Part shown: in pieces, positions 8,676 to 17,521 of the stretch
Layout of the letters: each line of letters starts with the position of its first letter
How positions within the stretch are numbered: the stretch's first letter is position 1
Assembly (NCBI GenBank): GCA_965227905.1
Contig: OZ245780.1
Location: 5,022,001 to 5,086,000, forward strand
DNA: 64,000 bases
Source: CBDDHT01 sp965227905
Lineage (GTDB): Bacteria > Pseudomonadota > Alphaproteobacteria > Rhizobiales > Methyloligellaceae
Direction of reading: 5' to 3'
The notes under the pieces: model-generated
Seen by the model: the letters and a program-made list of their open reading frames with translations, nothing else
What the model was told of the DNA's origin: nothing
Database searches by the model: none
Position numbers and translations under genes: made by a program

Positions 8676-9826
8676 TGGCGGAACCGAAGCAGCAGGCGCC
8701 TTTGCACGGCATCCGCGTCGTCGAGATCGGGAGTAGCGTCGCCGCCCCCTATGCCGGTTGGATTCTGGCAGCGCTCGGAGCCGACACGATCAAGGTCGAG
8801 CGACCCGGCACAGGTGACGATGCCCGCCAGTGGGGCGCTCTCTTCGAGGACGGGACATCGTCGGTCTTCCATTATCTCAATCGCGACAAACGCAGTATCA
8901 CCGTCGACCTCAAACAGGCCGAACAGCGCGATTGGCTGCGAGACTTCTGTGTCTCGAAAGCCGACGTGGTCATCCAGAATCTGCGTCCCGGCCTTGTCGA
9001 CAACTATGACCTCGGAGCAACGGCTCTGCGATCCGCCAATCCGCGTTTGGTCTACTGCAACCTTTGGGCGTTCGGAAATACGGGACCGTTGAGGAACCGA
9101 CCAGGTTACGATCCGCTGATGCAGGCATTGAGCGGACTTATGAGCATTACAGGCGAAGCTGAGCGCCCTCCCGTCCGCGTCGGCCCGTCCATGATCGACC
9201 TGGGCACCGGCATGTGGTGTGCCATCGGTATTCTTGCGGCCCTGAACAAACGGACCGAGACGGGCCAGGGATGCATCGTCGATGCCTCGCTCTATGAGAC
9301 ATCGCTTGCGTGGATGGCAAGCGCGACGACGACAGCAGAAGCAACCGGCAAGAGTCCTGGCAGGCAAGGCACACGAGCCCGCGGGATGGCGCCTTATGAG
9401 GCCTATATGTGCAGCGACGGCTATCTCATTGTTGCGGCCCCGACCGACCGTTTGTTCGAGCGCCTCACCATGGTCTTAGGTCTACTGGGCCTGACCGATG
9501 ACGAACGCTTCGAGACCAACCAGAAGCGCTATGAGAATATCGAAGCGCTCAACGCGTTCATCGCGCCAGTTCTCGGGACACAAACCGCGGAATATTGGCA
9601 GGTAAAGCTTGACGAAGTCGGCATTCCCTCGGCACCGGTTCGCGATACGCTGCAGATGCTCGACGATGACCAGATGCAGGCCTTGGGTATCTTACAGGGT
9701 GGCCTCGAAGCCGCACCGCGATCCATGGGTTTGCCGCTAAGCTTCGACGGTGAACGCCCTCCTCTACGGCGCGTCGCTCCGGCGCTTGGTGAGCATGACG
9801 ACGAAATCAAAGGTGAGACGGAGTGA
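8675..9826 (+). CDS. Class III CoA-transferase (CaiB/BaiF family)
   Basis: A 383-residue CoA-transferase. The N-terminal GIRVVEIGSSVAAPYAGWIL, GADTIKVERPGTGDD and the LRPGLVDNYDLG and NPRLVYCNLWAFG segments are typical of class III enzymes, with the catalytic aspartate expected in the GYDPLMQALSGLMS region (Asp after GY). It transfers CoA between carboxylic acids. The ATG at 8675 overlapping the preceding stop is preferred to an ATG at 8657 because the conserved N terminus fits. It is followed directly by a crotonase gene. Confidence 0.9.
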   Translation: MAEPKQQAPLHGIRVVEIGSSVAAPYAGWILAALGADTIKVERPGTGDDARQWGALFEDGTSSVFHYLNRDKRSITVDLKQAEQRDWLRDFCVSKADVVIQNLRPGLVDNYDLGATALRSANPRLVYCNLWAFGNTGPLRNRPGYDPLMQALSGLMSITGEAERPPVRVGPSMIDLGTGMWCAIGILAALNKRTETGQGCIVDASLYETSLAWMASATTTAEATGKSPGRQGTRARGMAPYEAYMCSDGYLIVAAPTDRLFERLTMVLGLLGLTDDERFETNQKRYENIEALNAFIAPVLGTQTAEYWQVKLDEVGIPSAPVRDTLQMLDDDQMQALGILQGGLEAAPRSMGLPLSFDGERPPLRRVAPALGEHDDEIKGETE

Positions 9827-10620
9827 TGCAGATCGAATTCGAAATGCTGCATGTCGAACGCGCGGATGATCACGTGCTGGTCGTAACCATGAACCGGCCC
9901 GAAGTGGCGAATGCCAAAAACACGGCCATGGGACGTGAGCAGAAGGCCCTGTTCGAGAGCCTCTATGTGGATACGGAGGACATTCGCTGCGTCGTAATGA
10001 CCGGGCGCGGCGACAAGGCCTTCAGTGCCGGTGGCGATCTCAAGGAACGCAAGGGCATGACCGACGCGGAATGGAAGCAGCAGCACGCCATCTTCGAGCA
10101 GAGCGTTCTGGCCATGCGCGCCTGCCCGGTTCCGGTCATTGCTGCGGTCAACGGCGCTGCCTATGGGGGAGGCTGCGAAATGGCGCTGAACGCCGACTTT
10201 GCCTATGCCTCGCGCAATGCGCGCTTCGCGCTCACAGAGGTTACCCTCGGCATTATGCCAGGCGCGATGGGCACGCAGAACTTGCCACATGCTGTGGGCG
10301 AGCGGCGCGCCAAAGAAATTATTCTCACAGGCAAGCCATTCAGCGCGGAAGACGCCTTCCAGTGGGGCCTGGTGAACAAGGTCTGCGAACCTGAAACTTT
10401 GATGAGCGAAGCACTGGAAACGGCCCGCAGCATTGCCGACAATGCACCGCAATCAATCATGCGCGCCAAGCGAGCGATTACCGTTGCCAGCCAGGTCGAT
10501 CGCAACACCGGCTTCCAGTTCGAGCTCGAGGCTTACAATCGGCTGGTGACCACCGAGGACCGACGTGAAGGCATTCTCGCCTTCAATGAAAAACGCAAAC
10601 CCCGCTATACGGGGAAGTGA
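9826..10620 (+). CDS. Enoyl-CoA hydratase/isomerase family protein
   Basis: A 264-residue crotonase-fold enzyme. The oxyanion-hole segments KAFSAGGDLKE and AAVNGAAYGGGCEMAL and the later LTEVTLGIMPGAMGTQNLPH are visible. The usual second catalytic Glu in the hydratase position falls in the EVTLGIMPG region, so hydratase activity is reasonable but isomerase or lyase activity is not excluded. The start is either the GTG at 9823 or the ATG at 9826, both overlapping the CoA-transferase stop. It is third in the catabolic operon. Confidence 0.9.
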   Translation: MQIEFEMLHVERADDHVLVVTMNRPEVANAKNTAMGREQKALFESLYVDTEDIRCVVMTGRGDKAFSAGGDLKERKGMTDAEWKQQHAIFEQSVLAMRACPVPVIAAVNGAAYGGGCEMALNADFAYASRNARFALTEVTLGIMPGAMGTQNLPHAVGERRAKEIILTGKPFSAEDAFQWGLVNKVCEPETLMSEALETARSIADNAPQSIMRAKRAITVASQVDRNTGFQFELEAYNRLVTTEDRREGILAFNEKRKPRYTGK

Positions 10621-10628
10621 GGACAGAG

Positions 10629-11570
10629 ATGGCAAGCGATAGAGATGTTCTGATTCACGAAGTCGGGCCCCGGGACGGATTGCAAAGCATCAAGACCGTC
10701 TTCTCGACCGATGCCAAGCTGGATTGGATCGCGGCGGAGGCCGCAGCCGGCGTGCAACAGATCCAGGTGGGATCGTTCGTGCGTCCCGATCTCCTGCCAC
10801 AGATGGCCGATAGCGCCGAAGTCGTGAAAAGAGCCAGGCAAATCGACGGGCTGACCGTGTCCGCTCTCGTTCCGAATCTCAAGGGTGCCCAGAACGGCCT
10901 TGCCGCTGGCGCGGACCAACTCGGCGTCGTCATGTCCGTATCGGAAGCGCACAATCAATCGAATGTCGCGCGGACTCTGGACCAATCGCTCGACGGCTTC
11001 AGGCAAATCGTCGAGTATCGCAATAATGAGGACCCGGAGCGGAAGACCGTTATCTCAGGCGGCATGGCGACATCCTTCGGCTGCACCATCGCCGGCAAGG
11101 TCCCGCCATCGGATGTGATGCGCCTGGCCGAACGCCTCGTTGCCAGCGGTGCCGACCGACTAAGCGTCGCCGATACAGTGGGATACGCAAATCCGAAGCA
11201 GGTCCGGGATCTGTTCGAAGAGCTCTTTCGAACGATCGGCCGGGACGTGCCCGTTGCGGCACATTTCCACGACACACGTGGCATGGGGCTGGCGAATTCC
11301 TTCGCGGCGCTGGATGCGGGCGTTCGCGAATTCGACGCCTGCCTCGGCGGCCTCGGTGGCTGCCCCTATGCCCCCGGCGCCAGCGGCAACGTGGTCACGG
11401 AAGACCTTGTGTTCATGCTCGAAGCGATGGGCATGAAGACCGGTATCGATCTTGACGGCCTGCTGGCCGCACGCGAGATCATGGAGTGTCACCTGCAGGG
11501 AGAGCCGACACACGGCACGTTCCTGAAAGCCGGCCCGCCGCTGGAGTTCGTGCCGGCATCCGCTGCCTAG
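10629..11570 (+). CDS. Hydroxymethylglutaryl-CoA lyase family protein
   Basis: A 313-residue HMGL-like TIM-barrel aldolase. The N-terminal HEVGPRDGLQ is the divalent-metal and substrate signature, and the C-terminal GLGGCPYAPGASGNVVTED contains the catalytic-loop cysteine of HMG-CoA lyases; HFHDTRGMGLAN carries the metal-ligand histidines. The family splits 3-hydroxy-3-methylglutaryl-CoA or related 3-hydroxyacyl-CoA esters to acetyl-CoA plus a keto acid. The ATG at 10629 has GAGGA five bases upstream; a GTG at 10617 is less likely. With the hydratase and dehydrogenase on either side it could complete a cleavage pathway for a branched acyl-CoA. Confidence 0.92.
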   Translation: MASDRDVLIHEVGPRDGLQSIKTVFSTDAKLDWIAAEAAAGVQQIQVGSFVRPDLLPQMADSAEVVKRARQIDGLTVSALVPNLKGAQNGLAAGADQLGVVMSVSEAHNQSNVARTLDQSLDGFRQIVEYRNNEDPERKTVISGGMATSFGCTIAGKVPPSDVMRLAERLVASGADRLSVADTVGYANPKQVRDLFEELFRTIGRDVPVAAHFHDTRGMGLANSFAALDAGVREFDACLGGLGGCPYAPGASGNVVTEDLVFMLEAMGMKTGIDLDGLLAAREIMECHLQGEPTHGTFLKAGPPLEFVPASAA

Positions 11571-11594
11571 CAAGTACGGACTGAGCTGCAAACG

Positions 11595-12776
11595 ATGACC
11601 GAACTGTCCATCGACCTGGAAGAAGATTATCCGGACATCCGCGAACAGGTCCGCTATCTCTGCGCCGACTTCCCGGCGGAGTATTGGCAGAAGCTCGAAG
11701 GCCAGCCACCAGACAGCTCCTACCCGACCGAATTCATCGAGGCCCTCACCGCGTCTGGCTATCTAGCGGCACTGATCCCCGAAGAATATGGCGGCTCCGG
11801 CCTGCCTGTCCGAGCCGGTGGCGTGATCCTCGAGACAATCAATGCAACTGGGTGCAACGCCAGCCCGGGCCATGCCCAGATGTACACGATGGGCACACTC
11901 CTGCGCCACGGCAATGACGAGCAGAAGGCCCACTTTCTGCCGCGGATCGCCTCGGGCGAGTTACGCCTCCAAGCCTTTGGTGTCACGGAACCGACAACCG
12001 GCTCGGACACCACCCAGCTCAAGACCAGAGCCGACCGGCAGGGCAACGGCTATGTCATCAACGGCCAGAAAGTCTGGACCAGTCGCGCGGCCCACTCCGA
12101 CCTCATGCTGCTCCTCGCCCGCACCACACCCGCCGATCAGGTCGACAAGCGCACCGACGGGATCTCGACATTTCTGATCGATTTGAACGAAGCCCAGCAG
12201 AATGGTTGCGAGATCAGACCGCTGAAAGCAATGATCAACCACAATGCCTGCGAGGTGTTCTTCGACAACGTCCCCATTCCCGGCGATGCGCTTATCGGCG
12301 AAGAGGGCAAGGGTTTTCGCTGCATCATCGACGGCATGAATGCCGAACGCTGTCTGGTGGCGGCGGAGTCGGTCGGCAATGGCCGGTTCTTTGTCGAGAA
12401 GGCCGTTGCCTATGCCAATGAGCGCGTTGTTTTCAACCGCCCCATCGGTCAGAACCAGGGCATCCAATTCCCCATCGCCCGGGGGCACGCGCAGCTTGAG
12501 GCAGCAGATCTCATGGTCCGCAAGGCCTCAGCCATGTTCGATGCAGAATTGCCCTGCGGTGCCGAGGCGAACATGGCCCGCCTTCTCGCGTCGGAAGCGG
12601 CATGGGAGTGTGCCGAGGCCTGCTTCTCCACCCATGGCGGATTTGCCTTCGCCTGCGAATACGACATCGAACGCAAATGGCGAGAGACGCGGCTCTCACG
12701 CACGGCCCCGATCTCTACGAACCTCATTCTGAGTTATATCGGCACGCACGTTCTGGGAATGCCGCGTTCCTATTGA
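11595..12776 (+). CDS. Acyl-CoA dehydrogenase family protein
   Basis: A 393-residue flavoprotein with the family segments IPEEYGGSGLP, FGVTEPTTGSDTT (FAD/substrate loop) and THGGFAFACEYDIERKWRE near the C terminus. The position where many members have the catalytic glutamate in an EGT motif reads RTAPISTNLI here, so the base, if any, lies elsewhere. This C-terminal pattern resembles a known subgroup of acyl-CoA dehydrogenases rather than a broken gene. It is the last gene of the operon beginning at 7293 and ends shortly before a possible terminator. Confidence 0.9.
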   Translation: MTELSIDLEEDYPDIREQVRYLCADFPAEYWQKLEGQPPDSSYPTEFIEALTASGYLAALIPEEYGGSGLPVRAGGVILETINATGCNASPGHAQMYTMGTLLRHGNDEQKAHFLPRIASGELRLQAFGVTEPTTGSDTTQLKTRADRQGNGYVINGQKVWTSRAAHSDLMLLLARTTPADQVDKRTDGISTFLIDLNEAQQNGCEIRPLKAMINHNACEVFFDNVPIPGDALIGEEGKGFRCIIDGMNAERCLVAAESVGNGRFFVEKAVAYANERVVFNRPIGQNQGIQFPIARGHAQLEAADLMVRKASAMFDAELPCGAEANMARLLASEAAWECAEACFSTHGGFAFACEYDIERKWRETRLSRTAPISTNLILSYIGTHVLGMPRSY

Positions 12777-12785
12777 TCAATCTTT

Positions 12786-12814
12786 GAATCTGGTCCGGCG
12801 TTGGCGTCAGATTC
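12786..12814. terminator. Inverted repeat between convergent genes, possible bidirectional terminator
   Basis: GAATCTG and CAGATTC are perfect seven-base arms around a 15-base loop, in the short gap between the acyl-CoA dehydrogenase stop and the convergent monooxygenase-like stop. No T-tract follows, so termination is only suggested by position. Confidence 0.4.
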
Positions 12815-12820
12815 GCCAAA

Positions 12821-13165
12821 TCAGTCTTCGTTGACAGCGCTGTCCCGAGGCGCCTCGGCACGATCGTCTTTTGAATAATCCCGGACGACCGCAGCAACCC
12901 TCAAGCGGTAATTGTCAAATACATCTCTACGGGACTTGGATTGGATGCCCCTATGGACAGGATGCTGCCGAAACGCATCGACGGCCTCCTCATCACGCCA
13001 GAATGACAACGCAACAAATTTCCCCGGTTCCGACACGCTCTCGAATCGCTCGATTGAGATGAATCCATCTCTACCTTCGACCAGATGGGCCATCTTCTGC
13101 CCATACTCGATATAGTCGTCACCCAACCCTGGCTTAGGCCACGACTCGAATATCACCGCAATCAT
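12821..13165 (-). CDS. Antibiotic biosynthesis monooxygenase (ABM) domain protein
   Basis: A 114-residue ABM/dimeric alpha-beta-barrel protein. The MIAVIFESWPKPG start, the GRDGFISIERFES centre and FWRDEEAVDAFRQHP-type segment match this fold, used by small cofactor-free oxygenases and by proteins of unknown role. The ATG at 13165 has GGAGG five bases upstream, which settles the start. It is the last gene of a minus-strand operon with a DUF1330 protein and a crotonase. The C-terminal acidic tail after residue 95 is outside the usual fold. Confidence 0.82.
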   Translation of the reverse strand: MIAVIFESWPKPGLGDDYIEYGQKMAHLVEGRDGFISIERFESVSEPGKFVALSFWRDEEAVDAFRQHPVHRGIQSKSRRDVFDNYRLRVAAVVRDYSKDDRAEAPRDSAVNED

Positions 13166-13205
13166 TCGTACCTCCAATTTGCACAAGCACTGGTCGCAAA
13201 GGGCA

Positions 13206-13628
13206 CTAGCCCGGATCTGCGAAGTTCGAACCGTTCGGAATCGGAGCCAACCGGATCAAACGCGAGTCGCTTGCGGCTGCTTGACGATGCGTTGTGGCGG
13301 CACGGTAGGTGGGATCTTTGATCATCTCGATGAACGCTGCCACGGATGGGTATTCAGCGATAAAAGCGATGTCCCAATGTTCGTCTTGTGGACCGATCAG
13401 CATTTGTTCGAACGCACCGCGCCAGACAATTCGCCCGCCAAGCCGGCGATATACGGCTTCACTTTCCCGCCCATACGCCGCATAGGCATTGGCGCCCGTC
13501 GCCTGCCGTCCGTCGCTGTATTGCGCCCTGTCACGGAGACGAATGAGATTGAGCATGTGGATCGGACCGTCGCGGTCATTATCGCGAAATGCGATGTAAT
13601 CCTCTTTCGAAAAGCTCGTATAGGGCAT
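13206..13628 (-). CDS. DUF1330 domain protein
   Basis: A 140-residue protein with features of the DUF1330 dimeric alpha-beta-barrel family: PIHMLNLIRL near residue 22, YAAYGRE in the middle, and WDIAFIAEYPSVAAFIEMIKDP followed by YRAATTHRQAA. Function is unknown; such proteins often sit in aromatic or fatty-acid catabolic clusters. It starts three bases after the crotonase stop, so the two are surely cotranscribed. It shares its overall fold class with the ABM protein downstream. Confidence 0.8.
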   Translation of the reverse strand: MPYTSFSKEDYIAFRDNDRDGPIHMLNLIRLRDRAQYSDGRQATGANAYAAYGRESEAVYRRLGGRIVWRGAFEQMLIGPQDEHWDIAFIAEYPSVAAFIEMIKDPTYRAATTHRQAAASDSRLIRLAPIPNGSNFADPG

Positions 13629-13631
13629 CGT

Positions 13632-14423
13632 CTAACGGCCCTCATATTGCGCCGGTCTGCGCGCAATCCATGCATCCAGTGCTTCGCGAATATCATGGGT
13701 TGGCACCATTCGCGCGAACTGTTCGTGCTCGATCTGCAATCCCTCGGATATCGTGCCGTTAAGGCCTCTTGTGACAGCCGTGATGATACGCGCTGCCGCA
13801 AGCGGCGAATGGCGTACAATCCGTTTAGCCAATGCGAAAGCGGCCGGCAGCAATTGATCGTGGGGAACGACCTTGTTGACGATACCCAGTTCAAAGGCCC
13901 GCTCTGCATCGAAGGGGTCACCGGTGAGCAAATACTCCATCGCGCGCTTGCGACCCGCGAGCCGCGGCAGTCTCTGCGTTCCCCCAAACGTCGGCGGGAT
14001 ACCGATATTGATTTCCGGCTTCCCGAAGGTTGCCTTGTCGCTTGCGATACCGAGATGACAGGCTTCTGTCACTTCACAACCGCCGCCGAAAGCAATTCCG
14101 TTGACTGCCGCAATGATCGGTTTCGGGAAGGCCTCGAGACGAGCTGTCATCGTCTGCCCCCTGCGGACGAACGCCTTCGCAGCAGGATCGGGACCTTCCT
14201 TCACACTTTCAGAGAACTCATGGATATCCGCCCCTGCAGAAAAGGCTTTGTCGCCCGCACCGGTCAGAATGATGGCGCGAACGGATTTTTCGTCTTCGAT
14301 ATCGTCGAGCAGTCCCATGAACTGATCGATCAGACCGTAGCTTAGCGCGTTCAGTTTTTCCGGTCGGTTGAAGGTCAGCAGAGCGACCTCCCCCCGCATC
14401 TCCTGTGTCACCATGTTCGCCAT
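13632..14423 (-). CDS. Enoyl-CoA hydratase/isomerase family protein
   Basis: A 263-residue crotonase-fold protein from the ATG at 14423 (MANMVTQEM). It has TFNRPEKLNALS, KAFSAGADIHEF, the oxyanion-hole AAVNGIAFGGGCEV, and the catalytic-region FGKPEINIGIPPTFGGTQRLPR with Glu in the PEIN position, favouring hydratase activity. It is first in a three-gene minus-strand operon and is divergent from a TetR regulator, with a clear operator candidate in the 91-base gap. It is distinct in sequence from the crotonase at 9826. Confidence 0.92.
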   Translation of the reverse strand: MANMVTQEMRGEVALLTFNRPEKLNALSYGLIDQFMGLLDDIEDEKSVRAIILTGAGDKAFSAGADIHEFSESVKEGPDPAAKAFVRRGQTMTARLEAFPKPIIAAVNGIAFGGGCEVTEACHLGIASDKATFGKPEINIGIPPTFGGTQRLPRLAGRKRAMEYLLTGDPFDAERAFELGIVNKVVPHDQLLPAAFALAKRIVRHSPLAAARIITAVTRGLNGTISEGLQIEHEQFARMVPTHDIREALDAWIARRPAQYEGR

Positions 14424-14484
14424 GCAGATTCCTCTATCTCTCTGTGCTGTGGTTCGAGAGAGATTAGATCGGTCGTGGAATTGC

Positions 14485-14506
14485 GTATACTCACTAGACA
14501 GTATAC
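14485..14506. promoter_or_regulatory. Inverted-repeat operator, probable TetR-family site
   Basis: GTATACT and AGTATAC form perfect seven-base arms around an eight-base spacer (CACTAGAC). The site lies in the gap between the divergent crotonase operon and the tetR gene, nine bases before the latter's start, and its size and symmetry fit TetR-family operators. It probably allows the regulator to control both its own gene and the operon. Confidence 0.75.
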
Positions 14507-14514
14507 TTTGAGAA

Positions 14515-15102
14515 ATGCCGAGAGATGCCACCGAGACGAAAAAGCGAATCATCGATGCTGCGACACGCCTGTTCTATGGCGAAGGTATCAGAGCCGTCAG
14601 TGTCGATGCCGTCGCTGCGGAAGCCGGCCTGACCAAGAAGACCCTCTACTATCATTTCTCCAGCAAGGACGAGTTGATTGCCGCCTATCTGAAGTCCCAG
14701 GACCAACCGACACTCAAGCTGTATCAGCGTTGGTTCGACCAGACCGAGGGCGATGTGGGCGACAAGATACGCGGGATCTTTGCCCAATTCTCACGGGTTG
14801 CCAGCCGTCCGAAATGGCGGGGGTGCGGATTTCTGCGAACGACGGCAGAGTTGGCCAGCACACCAGGCCATCCGGCTGTGAAAGCGGGCGCGGCACACAA
14901 GAAACGCTTCGAGGACTGGCTCGTCCAGGCTCTCGGCGATCATGGCGTGACCGATCCCGCATCCGTGGCACGGCAGATCATCGTCCTTCTCGATGGTGCA
15001 GCGACTGTCATGCTGATCCATCGCGATCCGGCTTATGTAGATGTCGCGGCGGACATTGCCGCAGCCGCAACGAACAATGCCGTGAAAGGTAAACCTCAAT
15101 AA
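14515..15102 (+). CDS. TetR family transcriptional regulator
   Basis: A 195-residue regulator with an N-terminal HTH at residues 8-54: TKKRIIDAATRLFYGEG, then AEAGLTKKTLYYHFSSKDEL, the recognition helix and its Tyr-Tyr-His-Phe end. The C-terminal region has RGCGFLRTTAELA, common in a TetR subgroup. The ligand is unknown; by position an acyl-CoA or a related acid from the neighbouring crotonase operon is possible. Its leader is only a few bases from the operator palindrome, so autorepression is likely. Confidence 0.92.
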   Translation: MPRDATETKKRIIDAATRLFYGEGIRAVSVDAVAAEAGLTKKTLYYHFSSKDELIAAYLKSQDQPTLKLYQRWFDQTEGDVGDKIRGIFAQFSRVASRPKWRGCGFLRTTAELASTPGHPAVKAGAAHKKRFEDWLVQALGDHGVTDPASVARQIIVLLDGAATVMLIHRDPAYVDVAADIAAAATNNAVKGKPQ

Positions 15103-15141
15103 GAGGTCTTACGACGCTCCATCACAGCTCGTGCAATTCGC

Positions 15142-15669
15142 CTAGGATTTCTTGCCGTATCGGCCCAGGTGAGAGCGGAAGGCTGCCTCGATCGCACTGC
15201 TGTGGCGAGGCCCGGTCAGCACGTTCTTGCGTTTGCCGTTGCCGTCGAACAAAAGCAATGTCACATGCCCGACCCGATTGGCCGACGCGAATGCATGGCC
15301 TTCGGCCGTTCTTATGTTTGCAACCACATATTGGAGCGTATCGTCGTCGATGTTCTCCAAGGCGCGCCGCGTTTCACTCTGAAGCGCGCGGCACTGACTG
15401 CATTGCGGATCGTGAATCTGTACGACTGTCGGCTTGCCGTTTCCGACGCGCGAGAGGTCCTGCTCGGCCATCGTCGCCATGACTTCGTCTGCCAGATACC
15501 ATCCGCCACCGGCAGTCAGGACACCCAGCAGGCCCCAATTGCGAATTTTCGCTAGTGCGTCTCGCCGGCTGACTTCCGGTGAGTTTGACGGTGTGTCGGT
15601 ATTTCCGCCTGCCTTTGTTTTCTTCCTGTTTCTGGCGGAATTACGCTGTTTATTGCTCTTGCGTTTCAT
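15142..15669 (-). CDS. Membrane-anchored thioredoxin-fold protein
   Basis: About 175 residues from the ATG at 15669 (MKRKSNKQ). A very basic N-terminal stretch precedes one hydrophobic segment (GLLGVLTAGGGWYLA, near residues 50-65), after which comes a thioredoxin-like domain with PTVVQIHDPQCSQCRAL containing a CxxC pair. Cytoplasm-facing basic N terminus and an outside domain are expected. Role is unknown; a disulfide or thiol function outside the membrane is inferred. It is convergent with tetR and not obviously in an operon. A GGAGG is twelve bases upstream, so the exact start is uncertain. Confidence 0.72.
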   Translation of the reverse strand: MKRKSNKQRNSARNRKKTKAGGNTDTPSNSPEVSRRDALAKIRNWGLLGVLTAGGGWYLADEVMATMAEQDLSRVGNGKPTVVQIHDPQCSQCRALQSETRRALENIDDDTLQYVVANIRTAEGHAFASANRVGHVTLLLFDGNGKRKNVLTGPRHSSAIEAAFRSHLGRYGKKS

Positions 15670-15922
15670 AACCGATGTAAACCTCCCACTTCGTGTGTCA
15701 GCTTCCCCTGATACTTTGCTGGGGGACACAAACCATCATCGTCAGCGTGCAGATTTCCGAAGTCGCAGAAACTCCGCACACGGCTTTCCTTAATTATGAA
15801 GACGATGGGTGGGCTGAATGGTTCGGTCGTTCACGCAAATGTAATCGGAGGCGATCACGTGCGGATTTGGAATCGGCCGCGTGGCCGGTCTCCCTGCATG
15901 GGTAGCGGCAGGACTACATTCG

Positions 15923-17521
15923 CTAATTGAGCGGGATCTTGAGTCGCGCTTTGGCCGACGTACCCTGGTCATTACCTTTCAGGTCAAGACTGACCAGGTT
16001 CGCCGCTGCGCCATTTCCGATACCGAAGATGGAAAGAGGCATGCCCAATGTGCCGGTTATAGACCAGGCCTCCAGATCGTCCTCAAATCCGAACCAGTCA
16101 CCCACGAGTTTCACAACGGCTCCATTGTTGAAAGCCATCTCCACACCACCGCCCAGATTGAGCGCCGTATCGGCATTGGAAATGACCGCGCCGCCGGCCA
16201 ATTGGAAGTCCCCGCTGTTGACGAAGTCCCAGACGCCGTGGACATGCATAAAGGGCATGATCCGCGCTCGCTGGCTTTGGATCGTGGTTCCAATCCTGGG
16301 GCCGTAAGTCAGACGGCCGAGTTCCAGATCGGACGCCGCGATGACAGCGCCTGAGGTATCTGTGTAGCCATCCCGCTCAACGGTTGTGTAGAGCAGGTTG
16401 AGCATGGGCTCGATCCAGTAAAGGCCGTGGGTGAAACGTTTGTCGATACGACCATCCAACGTCCACTGGTCGCTGTCGAAGCTGCCTCTGGCACCCTGAA
16501 TGACGATATCGTTTTCGCCGGCCTCAAAGGCGACTGCGCCAGTCAAACCGATGCCGCCTGCAAGCTGTGTTTTGACAAAAGCACCGCCGCCGTAAAAATC
16601 GCTATCCAGCAAGGCATTGAGGGCGACCGAACGCACTTCTCCCATGCGTACACGCGAGAATGCCCCGATCACCGTTCGCTCGCCGATCTGATAGCTGAGT
16701 CCCGATGTCACCCGCCACAAGTGTCCGTCGCGGTCGGCACTGATATTGTCGTCGTCGAATTCCACATATCGACCCGACACCCAGCCGTTCCAACGGCTTT
16801 GATAAACGTCATCGGCACTGTCCATGCCGCCATACCGAGATGCGTCCTTGGCCTTGGACTTGGCCATCACTGAGCGCAGATCCAGTTTGAAATCGAACTG
16901 TGAGGGCGACGACCCGGTGTCGTTTGCCCCGAACGCCTGCGGCTCGTGGCCACGAGCGAAGGTCTCATAGAAGGGGTCTGTCGTCGCGACACCGGTCGCA
17001 AATTTCATGGGTGGAACCCGCGCCGGCTTATAAGTTCTCGCGACCGGTTCAGGAATATCAATAGGATCCAGGATCGGCGCACCGACCCGCATGAATGTCG
17101 TAAAGAGGCCGTCCGTCGTGTTGGACTTGACCCTTGGGGTGTTTGCAACCGCGCAGGTGATGTTTGCGCCCGACGCGATGATCCAAACGCCCGCTTGACC
17201 CGGACCGATGTTGATCACGATCGGCGAGTTAAACGCCGTCAAGACGCCACCAGGTGGGGTCGCGAACACTCCCAAACCAACCCCAAGAGGATTATCAAGG
17301 ATGAGGCGATCGCCGACATTGACGGTCACATTGACGTCGGCCGCAGTGTTAACAAGAGGCGTCCCGCCTAGAGCGGGGTCAAGCTGTGTACAAGTGAGGT
17401 TTTGAATGGCCTGGGCCTGGGTGTCGTCGCTCAAGACTGCATGGATCGCACAGACGCCAAGGAAGAGGCAGGCCTTAAAGTGTGACGCCCAGATATGCTT
17501 TTGAGACCGCAACATGATCAA
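15923..17521 (-). CDS. Autotransporter-type outer-membrane beta-barrel protein
   Basis: A 532-residue exported protein. The first 38 or so residues form a signal peptide (hydrophobic FLGVCAIHAVL, cleavage after AQA). A short passenger to about residue 200 carries a paired-cysteine beta-rich region; the remainder (about 250-532) has the alternating pattern of an autotransporter barrel: WNGWVSGRYVEFDDD, DGHLWRVTSGLSYQIGERT, repeated Gly and aromatic positions. The C terminus ends in LKIPLN rather than the more usual aromatic residue. Function is unknown, and the passenger is too short for a typical adhesin. Confidence 0.78.
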   Translation of the reverse strand: MIMLRSQKHIWASHFKACLFLGVCAIHAVLSDDTQAQAIQNLTCTQLDPALGGTPLVNTAADVNVTVNVGDRLILDNPLGVGLGVFATPPGGVLTAFNSPIVINIGPGQAGVWIIASGANITCAVANTPRVKSNTTDGLFTTFMRVGAPILDPIDIPEPVARTYKPARVPPMKFATGVATTDPFYETFARGHEPQAFGANDTGSSPSQFDFKLDLRSVMAKSKAKDASRYGGMDSADDVYQSRWNGWVSGRYVEFDDDNISADRDGHLWRVTSGLSYQIGERTVIGAFSRVRMGEVRSVALNALLDSDFYGGGAFVKTQLAGGIGLTGAVAFEAGENDIVIQGARGSFDSDQWTLDGRIDKRFTHGLYWIEPMLNLLYTTVERDGYTDTSGAVIAASDLELGRLTYGPRIGTTIQSQRARIMPFMHVHGVWDFVNSGDFQLAGGAVISNADTALNLGGGVEMAFNNGAVVKLVGDWFGFEDDLEAWSITGTLGMPLSIFGIGNGAAANLVSLDLKGNDQGTSAKARLKIPLN

